Part shown: one piece after another, positions 32,980 through 42,524 of the stretch
Position numbering within the stretch: position 1 is the stretch's first letter
Layout: the number at the start of each line of letters is the position of its first letter
Origin: Rhynchopus sp. YZ270_cl-10
Taxonomy: Eukaryota; Euglenozoa; Diplonemea; Diplonemida; Diplonemidae
Direction of reading: 5' to 3'
DNA: 64,000 nt
Assembly (NCBI GenBank): GCA_964035575.1
Contig: OZ037837.1
Location: 1,240,001 to 1,304,000 of the forward strand
Notes under the pieces: model-generated
What the model saw: only the letters and a program-made list of their open reading frames with translations
Told to the model about the DNA's origin: nothing
Databases searched by the model: none
Translations under genes and position numbers: made by a program

Positions 32980-33122
32980 GAAGGATTATATTTTGTGCAA
33001 CCAAATATCAGCCTTTTTGTTTTCGGCTAGCCAACTCTGCAACCGCTTAACGAAATCATACGGTATGATTTCCATGCGATACAAATCGTTAACATGACAC
33101 TTTAAAGAATTTATAATTTCTC
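32980..33122 (+). repeat. Split repeat A1
   Basis: 143 bp, identical by eye to A2 at 38443-38585. It is preceded by an A run and marks the left end of the retrotransposon. Confidence 0.92.
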
Positions 33123-33192
33123 GCCTTGAGACTCTACGACCTGGCGGTGGGCCCGTCTGCGATCGATCTCATGCGCCTTGATGTGTCTCTAC

Positions 33193-33194
<2 letters not shown>

Positions 33195-33241
<47 letters not shown>

Positions 33242-33330
33242 CTAGGTGGTAGAGACTAGCCAAACCCACCTTCCCCCCCCCCCCCCCCCCCTCCCCCCCT
33301 GAGAAAAAAAGCCCCCCCCCCCCCCACCCT
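33195..33330. repeat. Long T and C homopolymer runs
   Basis: A T run of about 45 bases is followed by C runs. Low complexity inside the retrotransposon leader. Confidence 0.8.
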
Positions 33331-33579
33331 TGCCTCTTTGTCTCGGTTGGGGTGCTTCCCGCCCCTTCCGGCTCTCCGCATGCCATCTTCTTCGTCCTGC
33401 CATGGCACTGGGTCTGCCTGGATGAGAACTACTTACCTGGCTGTGCCGTCACGACACTGTTTCTGACGGAGAGAACGTCTGGACTGGGCCTCTGGGTGTC
33501 TACCTCTACTGCTAAACATTAAGTAATCTATTCGGACTACCTCTACTGCTACTACTGACCACTCTTGCACTAGGTCTGC

Positions 33580-34020
33580 CTGAGTGAGCATCTGGTTTAG
33601 ATCACTGGATGACTACTGCTACTGCTACTGCTACAATAACCACTCTTGCACTAGGTCTGCCTGAGTGAGCCTGGTTTAGATCACCGGATGACTACTGCTA
33701 CTGCTACTGCTACAATAACCACTCTTGCACTAGGTCTGCCTGAGTGAGCCTGGTTTAGATCACCGGATGACTACTGCTACTGCTACTGCTACAATAACCA
33801 CTCTTGCACTAGGTCTGCCTGAGTGAGCCTGGTTTAGATCACCGGATGACTACTGCTACTGCTACTGCTACTGCTACTACTAACCACTCTTGCACGAGGT
33901 CTGCCTGAGTGAGCCTGGTTTAGATCACCGGATGACTACTGCTACTGCTACTGCTACTGCTACAATAACCACTCTTGCACAAGGTCTGCCTGAGTGAGCC
34001 TGGTTTAGATCACCGGATGA
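33580..34020 (+). repeat. ~79-bp tandem repeat in the retrotransposon leader
   Basis: Five to six tandem copies, each with 'CTCTTGCACTAGGTCTGCCT', 'GAGTGAGCCTGGTTTAGATC' and a CTACTGCTA microsatellite of varying length. Noncoding, upstream of the gag-like frame. Confidence 0.85.
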
Positions 34021-34188
34021 CTACTGCTACTACTTCTGCTACTACTTCTTCTACTACTTCTGCTACTACTTCTGCTACTGCTAGAATACTGCTATTGCTA
34101 CATCTAACTCCTCTGCACTAGGTCTACCTGGTTGAGTGCGACTTGTGATTGCTAAACCGTTCACGACACGTGATCTGCCTGGATGAGA

Positions 34189-34388
34189 NNNNNNNNNNNN
34201 NNNNNNNNNNNNNNNNNNNNNNNNNNNNNNNNNNNNNNNNNNNNNNNNNNNNNNNNNNNNNNNNNNNNNNNNNNNNNNNNNNNNNNNNNNNNNNNNNNNN
34301 NNNNNNNNNNNNNNNNNNNNNNNNNNNNNNNNNNNNNNNNNNNNNNNNNNNNNNNNNNNNNNNNNNNNNNNNNNNNNNNNNNNNNNNN
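34189..34388. other. Assembly gap of 200 N
   Basis: Run of N at the junction between the tandem-repeat leader and the first reading frame. The true length is unknown and probably reflects more tandem repeats. Confidence 1.
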
Positions 34389-34395
34389 TCACACC

Positions 34396-35853
34396 ATGGA
34401 TACCCTGCGTCTGGTGATGAGTGAGATGGACGTCCTGCGCCAGTGCGCTGTCGACAAGACGCCTCCTCCACCTTCCTTCTCCACTGCTGTCTCCGCGCAG
34501 CTCAACGACGCCTACGACTTGGTTGTCAGGTCCGAGCACGCGCCTGACGACTCCCACGTGCGCTCCGTGGCCGCTTGTGTGGTGTGCGAGATAGTCGCTG
34601 CCAGGCCTGCGTCATCCCCCGCGCCCTCCATCGCTGCCATCCTGCGCATCACTGCTGTTGTGACTAAGTACAACCTGGTGCACCTCGCAGAGCTTCCGGC
34701 GGTCCTTCCTACCCCCGCTTCGTTGTCGACGGACGGCTTGCAGGACGGTGACATTGGCCTTGTCCTCGCGACCCTGGCTGCCATTGCCAAGACTGCCGCT
34801 GCCGCCCCTGCCACCACTACTAATGCTTCGTCCTCCTCCCGCGCCCCGCGGAAGACGATCAACATCGTCCAGCGACTGCGTGAACTGGGGTTGGAGAACC
34901 TGCCGGAGCTTCTTCTCCCCAGCCAGGACCTCGTGCGGGCCATCCAGCTCAAGCGCGAGGACGGGTGCAAGCTCCCCCTGCAGCTGGACCCCAAGGGTAA
35001 GATTTTGTTCCCCCCCAATGCCGCACACTCTGTTTCTTTCGTCCCTTCTTCTCTAGACTTGAACGAGCAAGTGGTAGATGCGGCGGGGCTCGCCTACACG
35101 GTTGAGGGGGTACGTGAGGCCAAGCAAGCACTCCTCCTTCAGACTTCGGCGAAGTTGAAGAATGAAGTCCTCCCCCCTCTGCTACACTCTCTTGTCCGCG
35201 CCAGGCACGCGATAGCCTTAATCGTCTGCGAGGCGGTGGCACCACGCGACTACCTACGTCTCCTCCTCCTAGTCACCTCCATTATGCCTATTGTAGCGAC
35301 ACATGCTATGCTCCAGAACCGGGGGACGCGGGCTTGGGTCTCCACCACCTACGAGTCGTGGATTTTCCAGCGAGTCCACGAGTCTTCGGCGGAGACCACC
35401 GTTTCTGATGCGCTCTCTCTTCTTCAGAAGCTAGACGTAGATAAGATTCGGCATCTCGACTTGTCCGGCTCCGGTATCGTCGAGAGCTCTGCTGGTGAGG
35501 AGTACTCAGGTGGTGGCTACACAGGTGGTGGCAACACAGGTGGTGGCAACACAGGTGGTGGCAACACAGGTAGTGGCAACACAGGTAGTGGCAACACAGG
35601 TAGTGGCAACACAGGTGGTGGGAACTCAGGTGGTGGGAGGTCAGGCCGTGCACGCCGTACCCGACCGGCCCCCTCCTATTCCCCGTACGAGCCGCCGCTC
35701 CAGCATCCTGCCCCGTATGCGCCGCCGGCTTTCGAGGTCATCAGGCCCTCCGACGCGAAGGGGCGGAAGGGGAGCAAAGGGGACAAAGGTGACAAAGGCA
35801 CGCCTAAGACCCAAGGGAGACATGCGAAGGGGAAGGGCAAACGCCAAGAATGA
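34396..35853 (+). CDS. Retrotransposon gag-like protein
   Basis: First frame of the tyrosine-recombinase retrotransposon, 485 codons from the first ATG after the gap. The body is Ala/Leu-rich and mostly helical-looking. It then has a Gly-Asn-Thr repeat coded by a 15-bp tandem unit (about 35512-35640), a Pro/Tyr-rich stretch and a Lys-rich collagen-like tail ('KGSKGDKGDKG') suited to nucleic-acid binding. No CCHC knuckle is seen. The role is assigned by position. It belongs to the mobile element and is not a host gene. Confidence 0.6.
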   Translation: MDTLRLVMSEMDVLRQCAVDKTPPPPSFSTAVSAQLNDAYDLVVRSEHAPDDSHVRSVAACVVCEIVAARPASSPAPSIAAILRITAVVTKYNLVHLAELPAVLPTPASLSTDGLQDGDIGLVLATLAAIAKTAAAAPATTTNASSSSRAPRKTINIVQRLRELGLENLPELLLPSQDLVRAIQLKREDGCKLPLQLDPKGKILFPPNAAHSVSFVPSSLDLNEQVVDAAGLAYTVEGVREAKQALLLQTSAKLKNEVLPPLLHSLVRARHAIALIVCEAVAPRDYLRLLLLVTSIMPIVATHAMLQNRGTRAWVSTTYESWIFQRVHESSAETTVSDALSLLQKLDVDKIRHLDLSGSGIVESSAGEEYSGGGYTGGGNTGGGNTGGGNTGSGNTGSGNTGSGNTGGGNSGGGRSGRARRTRPAPSYSPYEPPLQHPAPYAPPAFEVIRPSDAKGRKGSKGDKGDKGTPKTQGRHAKGKGKRQE

Positions 35854-38040
35854 CTGCCCCTCGCATCTCCTCTCCCTACACCCGCTTCCATTTACACGCC
35901 CCTCCCTCCGCCCGATAGCCTCCTGCATAAGGTCTGGCTCCGATCTGACGCACTCCTTCCCGAGCGCACTCCCGATCCCGATCTTGATGAACCCATCGCT
36001 ACTAATATCCCACCCCGCCTCTCACATACTTTCCTGAAGCAAAAAGGGCTCTACGCCACTGTAGAAGCCTCTTCCTTTGAAGACCACCTGAGATGCGTCT
36101 CTTCTCTCGTCATCGACCCGGTGACCCTCCCTGACCTTGATTCCGATTTGGTGGCGTGCTGTGCATCTTACGCATCGCGAACCGCGCCGCAGAACAGGGC
36201 TTTTCGGAAGGACCGGATCAGTTATTGGGAGTCCAGGGGTTCTTCTCTTCGCGCCAATATACCTCTCTTCAATTCCTACTTCGATCCCTCCCATCCCGCC
36301 AAGGACATTGCGATGCGGATAAACGTCCCTCTCGTCGAAGAGCTTCTCCTTGCGATGGGTGCCGCCGCTCCGGGGGTACAGAATGAGTTCGTCAAGCGTC
36401 TGGGCTTCGGCTTCCCTGTTGTTGATGACCTCTCTGAGGTGGGTGTCTTCGACCCTAAGCTCAGCCGCAGTACGAAGAAGGTTGTGATCTCGTCGAAGTC
36501 CCTTCTTGTCACCCATGAGGCTAGCGTACTTCATTCTCTGCGTCGGCGTTGCGTTGAAGATGGTGACCTTCACGAGATTAGCTCACAGCTTTCTGCGGAA
36601 GTCGACAAAGGCTGGCTGGAGGGTCCATACACTCCTGAGTCCCTCCCCGTCGACTCCTTCATCCCCATCCGTCGCTTCATCGTGGCGCAAGGACAGAAGC
36701 GACGTGGGTGCGATAATGCGCGACCGACGAACAAGGGCACACGCATCCACACACCTATTTCCCTGTGCGGAGTGGACAATGCTGTGGCCACGGCGCTGTG
36801 CTTGCAGTCGCATGGTGTCCCCAAGCTTGCTATGGCTGTTCTCGATCAGAGCGATGCCTACAAGTCGCTGATCGTTGACGCCACGCAACGCCGCTACGCT
36901 GTGATTGTCGCGGTGGACCCCGTCTCACTCCAATTGCAGTGTTTTCTGAGCAACGTCCTCTGCTTTGGGACTGAGAGCGCGGTTCTGGACTACAACGTGC
37001 TCTCACGCTTCGTGGTTTGCACCGCTCGCAGACAGTTGGGCATCCCTACATCAGGATATTTCGATGATTTCCTCCTAATGGGCAGCGAGGACGACGCTGA
37101 GTCGATGGCGGACGACTTCCAACACCTCTTCTCGAACGTCATCGGCCTTGTCTTCAGGGACGCCAAAAAGCGTGTAGGTTCGTTGTTGAAGTACCTAGGC
37201 GTCTGTATTGACTTGTCGGCCCCCCCCCTGATTACCTGTCGCATAGCTGATGACCGACAGTGCTCCCTGATTGCGAAGATTGAGTCCATCCTGTCCGCCA
37301 ATTCCCTCTCCTCCACCGATGCTGCAAAACTGCTAGGTCAACTATCGTTTGTCCAGCAGAATATGTGTGGTGCCGTGGGTAGAGCATATCTTCACCCTTT
37401 GTATTCGAGACAGTACTCTAAGTCTCACTTTTTAGTTCTTGGAGCCCGCCTGGAGGGGGCTCTTGTGTGGTGGTTACACGCGCTCAAGCGCTCTACGTTT
37501 TTCAGAATAATTGACCCTCGTTTTATTTCCTCTCCATGTTCACCCCTTTGTGTTTACACGGATGCCTCCTTGGGCTTGTTGGGTGTTTGTATTTTGTACA
37601 AGCAATACCGTTACTATGGCGGCTGCTTGTCAGCCCTGACACATCGAGAGGAGGCGAACATCCAATTATACGAAACGGAGGCCGTACTCTCGGCACAATG
37701 TTTCTGTAACCATTTCTTCTCCTCCCTTTTCCCCTCCCTCGACCTCCCTTACCAGCAAATTCCCCAAGTGTTTTTCGTTGATAATGAGTGTGCTCAAGTG
37801 ACCCTTGTAAAAGGGTACGCTAAACGCATTGTTATTAATGCTATGGTCCGATCCTTCTGGTCTGAGTCGGTCTCATCTGGGGCCTCTCGTGTGTGGCTGG
37901 AGAGGGTTGCTTCTGCAGCTAACATTGCGGATATGCCGTCGCGAAGTCTGGGTCGCATTCAGTGGCTAGAGGAACGTGGCTTCCGTTACCTTAAGAACTT
38001 TGAGAGCGTTTTCGCTTCGAGAGAGTTCCACGAATGGTAA
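35854..38040 (+). CDS. Retrotransposon reverse transcriptase / RNase H
   Basis: Open from close behind the gag-like frame. The reverse-transcriptase domain shows 'MAVLDQSDAYKSL' (catalytic Asp region), 'CFGTESAVLDYNVLSRF' and the YFDD box in 'SGYFDDFLLMGS'. The RNase H domain follows with 'VYTDASLGLLGV', 'YETEAVLSAQ' and 'FFVDNECAQ'. No integrase or aspartic protease is seen, which fits the DIRS-like order rather than Gypsy or Copia. Confidence 0.88.
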   Translation: MPLASPLPTPASIYTPLPPPDSLLHKVWLRSDALLPERTPDPDLDEPIATNIPPRLSHTFLKQKGLYATVEASSFEDHLRCVSSLVIDPVTLPDLDSDLVACCASYASRTAPQNRAFRKDRISYWESRGSSLRANIPLFNSYFDPSHPAKDIAMRINVPLVEELLLAMGAAAPGVQNEFVKRLGFGFPVVDDLSEVGVFDPKLSRSTKKVVISSKSLLVTHEASVLHSLRRRCVEDGDLHEISSQLSAEVDKGWLEGPYTPESLPVDSFIPIRRFIVAQGQKRRGCDNARPTNKGTRIHTPISLCGVDNAVATALCLQSHGVPKLAMAVLDQSDAYKSLIVDATQRRYAVIVAVDPVSLQLQCFLSNVLCFGTESAVLDYNVLSRFVVCTARRQLGIPTSGYFDDFLLMGSEDDAESMADDFQHLFSNVIGLVFRDAKKRVGSLLKYLGVCIDLSAPPLITCRIADDRQCSLIAKIESILSANSLSSTDAAKLLGQLSFVQQNMCGAVGRAYLHPLYSRQYSKSHFLVLGARLEGALVWWLHALKRSTFFRIIDPRFISSPCSPLCVYTDASLGLLGVCILYKQYRYYGGCLSALTHREEANIQLYETEAVLSAQCFCNHFFSSLFPSLDLPYQQIPQVFFVDNECAQVTLVKGYAKRIVINAMVRSFWSESVSSGASRVWLERVASAANIADMPSRSLGRIQWLEERGFRYLKNFESVFASREFHEW

Positions 38041-38254
38041 TTCTCCTTCGGACCCACCCCCTTCCCTCCCTTTTGTGTTTCTCCCCTGTCCTATCTACAG
38101 TATATAAAAAAAAAAAAAAAAAAAGCGGCTCACCCTTGCTCACCTGTTCTACCCTCTCATCATTCCTTGGCATCATAGCTATGTCGTTATCGCTCTTCCT
38201 CCTTCTCGATCAACTCCTTGCCTGCGTTGGGATATGAAAGCCAGAGATCTGCGT

Positions 38255-38585
38255 TGGGGATTTCATTATCTCTGAAGCTTTCTGGATTTCTCAAATTATC
38301 GTAGCAGTTCAGATCTCGAATTTCATCTAAAGAAAGAATTTTAGACGAGATCAAAACTCGCACGATTTTTCCCATCGCAGTTGAGCGATTCAGTAAGCTC
38401 AATCAAACAAAGGTTAAAGAGTTTGGCGTTACGAAAACAAAAGAAGGATTATATTTTGTGCAACCAAATATCAGCCTTTTTGTTTTCGGCTAGCCAACTC
38501 TGCAACCGCTTAACGAAATCATACGGTATGATTTCCATGCGATACAAATCGTTAACATGACACTTTAAAGAATTTATAATTTCTC
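38255..38585 (+). repeat. Joined split repeats B1 and A2
   Basis: B1 (38255-38442) and A2 (38443-38585) meet directly at an A-rich junction. In this family the join corresponds to the circle junction used for integration. Confidence 0.9.
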
Positions 38586-38616
38586 CCGCCCACCCACTCC
38601 AGAGTTTGCATACACG

Positions 38617-39780
38617 ATGAACTCCGCTAACCTAATCCTTTCGAACATCACGGCGGATCAAGTGGTTACGCGCTTGACAAACGACTTGTGCAACAGTGAC
38701 GCTCGGAGGCGTGAACCCCGGTTAAGCCTCAAGCGTAAGATCGAGGAGATGTGTGCAGGTAGCGTTTCTGATGCTAGAGCTGCGGCTCAGGATGCAGCCC
38801 AACGCCTCATTATCTTCTCGATCTCCCCGGCGTCGTGGTATACCTACTTCACGGCGATACGTGCATGGGGATCATATGCAACAGCACTAGACATCCCTCA
38901 CTTCCCCATTAATCCCGTGGACTTCAGTGGTTTTATCGCCATCCACAAGTGCAAGGCGTACGCTGAGACGAACATCAGTGCACTCCAGAAGGTACACCGC
39001 TACTTGGGTAGTGACTGCAATCTACGGACTGCTGTGGTGTCTGAAACCCTCAGAGGTCTCGCGTCACTGAAGGAGCGCTCTGGCCAGAAGGACCCGATCT
39101 GCTCTCCTCTTCTTGACAAGATGGTCTTGTGCCCAGCCATGCTGTCCCATATAACACGGCAACATTTCCAGTTCCTGTGTGTACTATGTTACGTCTTCCT
39201 CCTCAGGTGCCGAAACGAAGCCATTGACCTCCGAAGAGGTGCGCTCGATGACGCCCCCCACACTGCGCTCAAACGGATCAGGGACTCCCAGACCCACAGT
39301 TCTGTTTTCTGTTTTCAAGGCCAACTTTTCATTGTACTGGCTAAGAGAAAGAACATCAGCACCGGTGAGGTACTGTCACGTGGGTGTACGTGTGCCGGAG
39401 TCGAACAAGCGGGTTGGAGGAAGACCTGTCCGGTCCACATCATCTGGCCCTACATTCGTGATACGGTATCCTGTGGTGAGAAGATTTTCTCGTGCTCCTA
39501 TGTCCACTTTCTTAAGGATGTTAAGAGCAAGGCTTCTGCCCACGAGGATCCCTCCCCAGCCGGTTACGGTACGCACAGCTTTCGTAGAGGCGCAGCCCAA
39601 GATGTGTCCATTGCTAACCCAAATTTAGCGATACTCCTAAAAGCGGGGAGTTGGAACTCTCGATCGTTCAAGGACTACATCTGTTGGAACAAACTGGGAC
39701 AGAGGGCTATGACGGACATCGTCCAGGATCCTAACCTCCACCCTGGCCTGGACAGTAGTGACAGTGAGAGTGAATACTAG
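38617..39780 (+). CDS. Retrotransposon tyrosine recombinase
   Basis: 387 codons. The catalytic signature is present: an Arg in 'LLRCRNEAIDLRRG', His-x-x-Arg in 'THSFRRGAA', and a Tyr in 'FKDYICW' after 'AGSWNSR'. It replaces the DDE integrase of LTR elements and joins the circular DNA copy to the target. It is coded on the same strand as the other frames and lies between A2 and B2. Confidence 0.88.
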   Translation: MNSANLILSNITADQVVTRLTNDLCNSDARRREPRLSLKRKIEEMCAGSVSDARAAAQDAAQRLIIFSISPASWYTYFTAIRAWGSYATALDIPHFPINPVDFSGFIAIHKCKAYAETNISALQKVHRYLGSDCNLRTAVVSETLRGLASLKERSGQKDPICSPLLDKMVLCPAMLSHITRQHFQFLCVLCYVFLLRCRNEAIDLRRGALDDAPHTALKRIRDSQTHSSVFCFQGQLFIVLAKRKNISTGEVLSRGCTCAGVEQAGWRKTCPVHIIWPYIRDTVSCGEKIFSCSYVHFLKDVKSKASAHEDPSPAGYGTHSFRRGAAQDVSIANPNLAILLKAGSWNSRSFKDYICWNKLGQRAMTDIVQDPNLHPGLDSSDSESEY

Positions 39781-39880
39781 GTTTACTGTCCATTATACAT
39801 CAATATGTCAGAGTGATCATTTTGTCAGACTCTTTTACCAACTATGTTATTTCTCTTTGGCTTTTTTTCGCGCCCCACCC

Positions 39881-40068
39881 TGGGGATTTCATTATCTCTG
39901 AAGCTTTCTGGATTTCTCAAATTATCGTAGCAGTTCAGATCTCGAATTTCATCTAAAGAAAGAATTTTAGACGAGATCAAAACTCGCACGATTTTTCCCA
40001 TCGCAGTTGAGCGATTCAGTAAGCTCAATCAAACAAAGGTTAAAGAGTTTGGCGTTACGAAAACAAAA
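39881..40068 (+). repeat. Split repeat B2
   Basis: 188 bp, identical by eye to B1, followed by an A run. It marks the right end of the retrotransposon. Confidence 0.92.
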
Positions 40069-40129
40069 AAAAAAAAAAAAAAAAGACAGGCAAAAAATCA
40101 CGCAAATTTACTGTGATTGTTTTCCGCTC

Positions 40130-41665
40130 AAAGAGCTGCATTTCCGAGTCAATCCCGGTTTGTGGTGGAGGAAAAACGGAAAAAACAGACAAAATTTCAG
40201 TGACTTAAACAGCCACTATGTGACCTGCAAGAGTTCACCTGGAATTGGCGTGAAATGCACCTGGCATTTCGTGACAAAATCTGAGAAACTTGGAATGAAA
40301 GCTCTTTCTCGATCCATTGTGTGGTGGTGCATGGCCGCTCCTGGTTGGTGGAGTGATTTTGTCTGGTTGATTCCGTTAACGAACGAGCTCACCTGGACCT
40401 CTATCACATGATCCCGATAGGATCCATTGCTTAATTTTTTAGCGGATTTTGGGGGTTCATTTCGGGCGTTCTCAAATGACCCTTTTTTTGTTTGTGTTTT
40501 TGTGTTTTTTTTGTAAGTTTGGGCTTAGGTTCAGCTTACACTTTGTTTAGTGGCAAGGTGACGAAAGCACAGAGAGTCTTGGGTTCATCTTGTAAACCAG
40601 GCTTCGCGCTAACTTTTGGAAAAAAATCTGAAAAATCGTCTTTCGGGACCAAAAAAACGCACCTCAAATAGTTGTGCGTCAGGGGGTGAAAAAACAGTGT
40701 TTTGTGGCATTTCCGAGCCAATCCCGCGTTGTGGTGGGGCATATTCGGGAAAATGGACAAAATTTTAGTGACTTAAATTTTCACAAAATGTGAACCCATA
40801 CTCTTAAACAAGGGGCATTTTCAGGTCTGAAAACCCAAATTCAGATGGAATTGTGGTGTTTTGACTGGGAACAGGTAGCGCCGCAGGCGCACGGTACCCA
40901 ACTTTTGTCTTTTTATTTTTCCCTTTTTTCTGCTTTCTTTTGATTGCACGAGCCGATTGCTCTCCACGGTGGGGTCACATGTGTGCGCAAAAACACTCTA
41001 AAGTACTCTGAACGATGAGATTCCTCTGGTTTTAGTAAGGAAACCCCTGTTTGCAAAAAGTGCGTAAATTTCCTGTGGCTTTCTCCCGCCAAGAGGTCGT
41101 TTTGTTGCATTTCCGAACCAATCCCGGATTGTGGTGGGGGATGTACGGAAAAATGGACAAAAATGCAGCGACTTAAAATTTGACAAAACATGAGCCCATA
41201 CTCGTAAACAAGGGTTATTTTCAGGTCTGAAAACCCAACGTACTGAAGAAGCTATCGGTAACGTAGTGATGGCGGTGGGGTTTCAGTGACCACAGAGAAG
41301 AGTGAGAAAACCCAGGACGGTTATGGCCTCGGAGGGGGTGTGCCCCATGGCGTCCTAATCAATCTTTATCCGTGAGGGAGGGGGGATCATCCTCAGGGGG
41401 GATGTGGAGTCGTACTCAAAATAAAATGAACTGTACATAAGTACATCGTGTTTAAACATAAAGGAGGGTAGGAACAGGTAGCGCCGCAGGCGCACGGTAC
41501 CCAACTTTTTTCTTTTTTTCTTTTCCCTCTTCTCTGCTTTCTTTTGATCGCGCGAGCCGATTGCTCTCCACGGTGGGGTCACATGTGTGTGTGAAAACAC
41601 TCTAAAGTACCCTTACTATGAAATATGAGATTCTCTGGTTTTCTTAAGGAAACCCCGGTTTGCAA
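40130..41665 (+). repeat. Degenerate long tandem repeat with GCGCCGCAGGCGC hairpins
   Basis: A block with 'GCATTTCCGA(G/A)CCAATCCCG' and 'TTGTGGTGG', then 'ACAAAAT..AGTGACTTAAA', occurs near 40138, 40708 and 41097. A second block, 'GTAGCGCCGCAGGCGCACGG' to 'TCTCCACGGTGGGGTCACAT', occurs near 40874 and 41474. Each hairpin core reads GCGCC-GCA-GGCGC. No gene is seen. Confidence 0.7.
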
Positions 41666-41736
41666 AAAAAAAACGCACCACAAAAATATCCAAAAATCCC
41701 GGGACAAAGGACAGAAGTTAGCGCAAAGCCTGTTGT

Positions 41737-41774
<38 letters not shown>

Positions 41775-42389
41775 CCCCCCTTTTTTTTAAATGCAGTGTT
41801 ATCGCTGATATTCTGAGAGTCATTTCTGCACTTCCAACACCCTCCCCTCTCCCCTCTCCTCCCAAACGAAAAGCAGTACTGTTCTTAAAAAAAGATATGA
41901 CTGCTGAGAGACATGACGCGGGTCCTTTTTTGGCCCTTTTTTTAAAAAAAGCCCCTTCTTTCAAATACTTTTGAAATGAAAGATATAACAGGAGCTATTC
42001 TCCACCTAGTCACAGGAAAATATCTTTATCCACAGAAAATTTGTTTTCAGGTGACTCAACGGGGCTGAAGTTATGGGCCTTTTTTTTATTTTATTTTGAT
42101 AAATTGTTGGCTTAGGTGAGAGCCGGGTGAAATATTTTTGTTTCCACAACGACTAAGTCAGGGAAATAGCTTGGGTTTTCCCCAAAATATTTATCAAATT
42201 TTTTTCTCTCTCTCTCTCTCTCTCTTCAGGCCCAAAATACTAAGTACTCGGGATATTTTTTCAAAAAAAATAAGAAAGATACTTTGATTGTACTTCAAGT
42301 ACTTTGGGCATCCGTGTCCCTCTTTTCTTTTCTTTTCTTTTTCCCCTTACACCCCAATTTTTTTTAAAGGGTTCCTCAACACCATCTGA
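41666..42389. other. Noncoding stretch
   Basis: A/T runs and a (CT)n run at about 42207-42226. No gene. Confidence 0.6.
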
Positions 42390-42524
42390 TACCGTAAAAA
42401 TATTTATTCTGGGCTGTAACTATTCTGAGACAGAAGTATACTGGACCGGAACAAAACTGGAACACTTGGGGTTTTTGGGGGTGTCCCAGTTTTGTTCCGG
42501 CCCAGAATAAATATTTTTACGGTA
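42390..42524. mobile_element. 135-bp hairpin MITE
   Basis: Terminal inverted repeat 'TACCGTAAAAATATTTATTC' at 42390 is mirrored at 42524, with a second inner pair (CCGGAACAAAACTGG / CCAGTTTTGTTCCGG). Folds almost completely. No coding capacity. Confidence 0.8.

Larger units (their letters stand above)
32980..40068 (+). mobile_element. Tyrosine-recombinase retrotransposon (DIRS/Ngaro/PAT-like) with split direct repeats
   Basis: Layout: A1 (32980-33122), gag-like frame, reverse transcriptase/RNase H frame, B1 (38255-38442) directly joined to A2 (38443-38585), tyrosine recombinase frame, B2 (39881-40068). The A pair (143 bp) and the B pair (188 bp) each read as identical, so the copy is young. 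It looks whole apart from a 200-base assembly gap near its 5' part. Both outer ends abut A runs, consistent with recombinase-driven insertion of a circle at an A-rich site without target duplication. The recombinase frame lying between A2 and B2 is unusual as far as I recall. Confidence 0.9.

Noticed and set aside
33580-34020. Regular repeats suggesting a CRISPR array
   Set aside because: Units are continuous tandem copies without unique spacers, in a eukaryotic retrotransposon leader, with no cas genes.
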